From the NCBI RefSeq assembly GCF_025847205.1, contig NZ_JAOYTH010000010.1, positions 186,001 through 250,000 of the forward strand: a stretch of 64,000 bases of DNA, given 5' to 3'. The position numbers and the translations under genes are program-made. The notes beneath the pieces are model-generated. The model did no database searches, was not told the origin of the DNA, and saw nothing but the letters and a program-made list of their open reading frames with translations. This document shows positions 62,899-64,000 of the stretch, piece after piece; position 1 is the first letter of the stretch; every line of letters begins with the position of its first letter. This DNA is from Pararhizobium sp. YC-54 (GTDB lineage Bacteria; Pseudomonadota; Alphaproteobacteria; Rhizobiales; Rhizobiaceae).

Positions 62899-63759
62899 AT
62901 GAAACGACTGCTGCCAATGTTACTGGGACTGGCCTCCACAACGTTCATCAGCCTCGCCCTATGCGGTGCGGCCCATGCCACCGATGAAAAGCTGGCCGCC
63001 GCCCTGCCTGAGGCCGTGCGGACCGCCGGCAAGCTGAATGTCACGATCAGCCTTGCCTATCCGCCGATGGAATATAACGATGCCGGCTCGACGGAGCTGA
63101 AAGGCTTCGACATCGATCTCGCCAAGGCCATCGCCGAACGCCTCGGCCTTGCTGCGGAGTTCCAGAATGTCGAATTTCCGCAGCTGATCCCGCAGGTCAT
63201 CACCGGTCGATCCGATCTGATCCTGACCGCCTTCTCCGACAAGGTCGAGCGCCAGACGCAGCTCGATTTCATCGACTACTTCCAGACCGGTAACGTCTTG
63301 TACTCGACCGTCGACCGTCAGAGCGAGATCAAGACCGAGACTGACCTCTGCGGCAAGACCGTGGCTGTGGCCACCGGCACAAGCTGGGTCACGTGGACGG
63401 AGGAACTCGGCAAGGCCAAATGCGCGGAAGACAAGCTGATCACCGTCATCCAGATCCCGACCCAGGCCGAGCATATCATGCAGATCCGGCAGGGCCGTGC
63501 GCAGGCCTCGGTGATTGGACTGGAAGGGCTTCTCGACCTGATGAAGCAGGAGCCAGGCAAGTTCTACCAGATCGGCGACGTCGGCGACGTCAACCACTAT
63601 GGCATCGCCTTCGCCAAGGCGAACGGCCAGCTGCGCGATGCCGTGCTGGCGGCGCTCGACACCATGAAGGCCGATGGTACTTATACACAGATCCTCGACC
63701 GCTACGGCTTGAAACAAGCCGGTGTGAAGGAGTTCAAGGTAAACGGAACCACAAAATAA
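62899..63759 (+). CDS. Amino acid ABC substrate-binding protein, family 3
   Basis: The 286-residue periplasmic receptor begins with a signal peptide (LLGLASTTFISLALCGAAHA). Family 3 segments follow, such as LAYPPMEYNDAGSTELKGFD and IDLAKAIAERLGLAAEFQNV, then FIDYFQTGNVLYS. It sits 33 bases after the ATPase gene. The nearby ureohydrolase gene suggests that a cationic or guanidino-type amino compound may be the ligand, which is inference. Confidence 0.93.
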   Translation: MKRLLPMLLGLASTTFISLALCGAAHATDEKLAAALPEAVRTAGKLNVTISLAYPPMEYNDAGSTELKGFDIDLAKAIAERLGLAAEFQNVEFPQLIPQVITGRSDLILTAFSDKVERQTQLDFIDYFQTGNVLYSTVDRQSEIKTETDLCGKTVAVATGTSWVTWTEELGKAKCAEDKLITVIQIPTQAEHIMQIRQGRAQASVIGLEGLLDLMKQEPGKFYQIGDVGDVNHYGIAFAKANGQLRDAVLAALDTMKADGTYTQILDRYGLKQAGVKEFKVNGTTK

Positions 63760-63781
63760 TCGACCCATCCGGGAGCCAACC

Positions 63782-64000
63782 TTGACCCATCCTTCCATAC
63801 CAGACGCCTCCATCGCAATGGGCGAACGCCCCGATGACAGACTGTCCCGGCTGCGCCTCGATCTCTATTCGAGCGAACAGCTTTACCGGCAGCTTTACCG
63901 GGCGTTGCGCGCCGCCATTCTCAGCGGCGATTTTTCCGAAGGGGAAGCTATCCCTTCGGAAAACCAGTTGCGCGATCAGTTCGGCATCGCCCGAACGACA
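63782..64000 (+). CDS. GntR-family transcriptional regulator, 5' part only
   Basis: The frame starts at TTG 63782 with GGGAG six bases upstream and runs to the window edge (73 codons). An ATG at 63818 is an alternative without a site. Residues 30-73 form a GntR winged helix (YRQLYRALRAAILSGDFSEG followed by EAIPSENQLRDQFGIARTT). It follows the amino acid receptor gene by 22 bases and is probably in the same operon. The ligand domain lies outside the window, so the subfamily is unknown. Confidence 0.85.
   Translation, partial: MTHPSIPDASIAMGERPDDRLSRLRLDLYSSEQLYRQLYRALRAAILSGDFSEGEAIPSENQLRDQFGIARTT

Overview
The window is GC-rich and densely coded. It reads as alphaproteobacterial accessory or secondary-replicon DNA, most likely from a Rhizobiaceae-type soil bacterium. 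This is inferred from the large number of ABC importers, each paired with its own regulator (LysR, GntR, AraC, ROK, MocR), from the PhnA/PhnY phosphonate route and from the general gene style. No rRNA, complete tRNA, CRISPR array or replication gene was seen, so the replicon cannot be named.

Layout. 1-3812 (-): RND efflux pump and its adaptor. 4441-6369: a class III nucleotide cyclase facing a small methyltransferase. 6476-12636 (-): a GntR regulator, a Cys/Met-type PLP enzyme and a complete carbohydrate-type ABC importer in one unit. 12870-13523: a phosphoribosyltransferase-like protein. 13593-20202: a LysR regulator divergent from a five-gene operon (dimethylformamidase-like protein, class III aminotransferase, BKACE enzyme, GNAT acetyltransferase, acetylpolyamine amidohydrolase). 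20271-22477: a mobile patch with a broken IS30 element, a five-box array with 33-bp spacing and the mobile mystery protein A/B pair (XRE + Fic). 22721-30370: a ribose-type ABC importer with two TIM-barrel epimerases and an AraC regulator. 30582-36890: a phosphonate operon (Fe-type alcohol dehydrogenase, PhnA, PhnY, OPA transporter) with a divergent LysR. 36891-38151: gene remnants. 38152-45511: an Ugp-like importer with a glycerophosphodiesterase, an EEP-family hydrolase and a ROK regulator. 45518-45785: an IS6-type transposase remnant. 46056-53539: an iron/phosphonate-type importer with an epimerase, an inositol-monophosphatase-like enzyme and a MocR regulator. 53500-59980 (-): an agmatinase-family ureohydrolase, aldehyde dehydrogenase, small proteins, NCS1 transporter and GMC oxidoreductase. 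60072-64000: a LysR, a polar amino acid importer and the start of a GntR gene.

Most units follow the same plan: importer, one to three enzymes that process the imported compound, and a regulator. Many genes are translationally coupled by ATGA overlaps. Strong hairpins lie just after the binding-protein gene in three ABC operons. Near-palindromic candidate operators lie beside several regulators.

The most unusual parts are the phased five-box array upstream of the XRE/Fic pair, the dimethylformamidase-like/BKACE/GNAT/deacetylase operon, the phosphonate operon with an alcohol dehydrogenase where an aminotransferase (PhnW) would be expected, and a one-helix membrane protein coupled to an NCS1 transporter.
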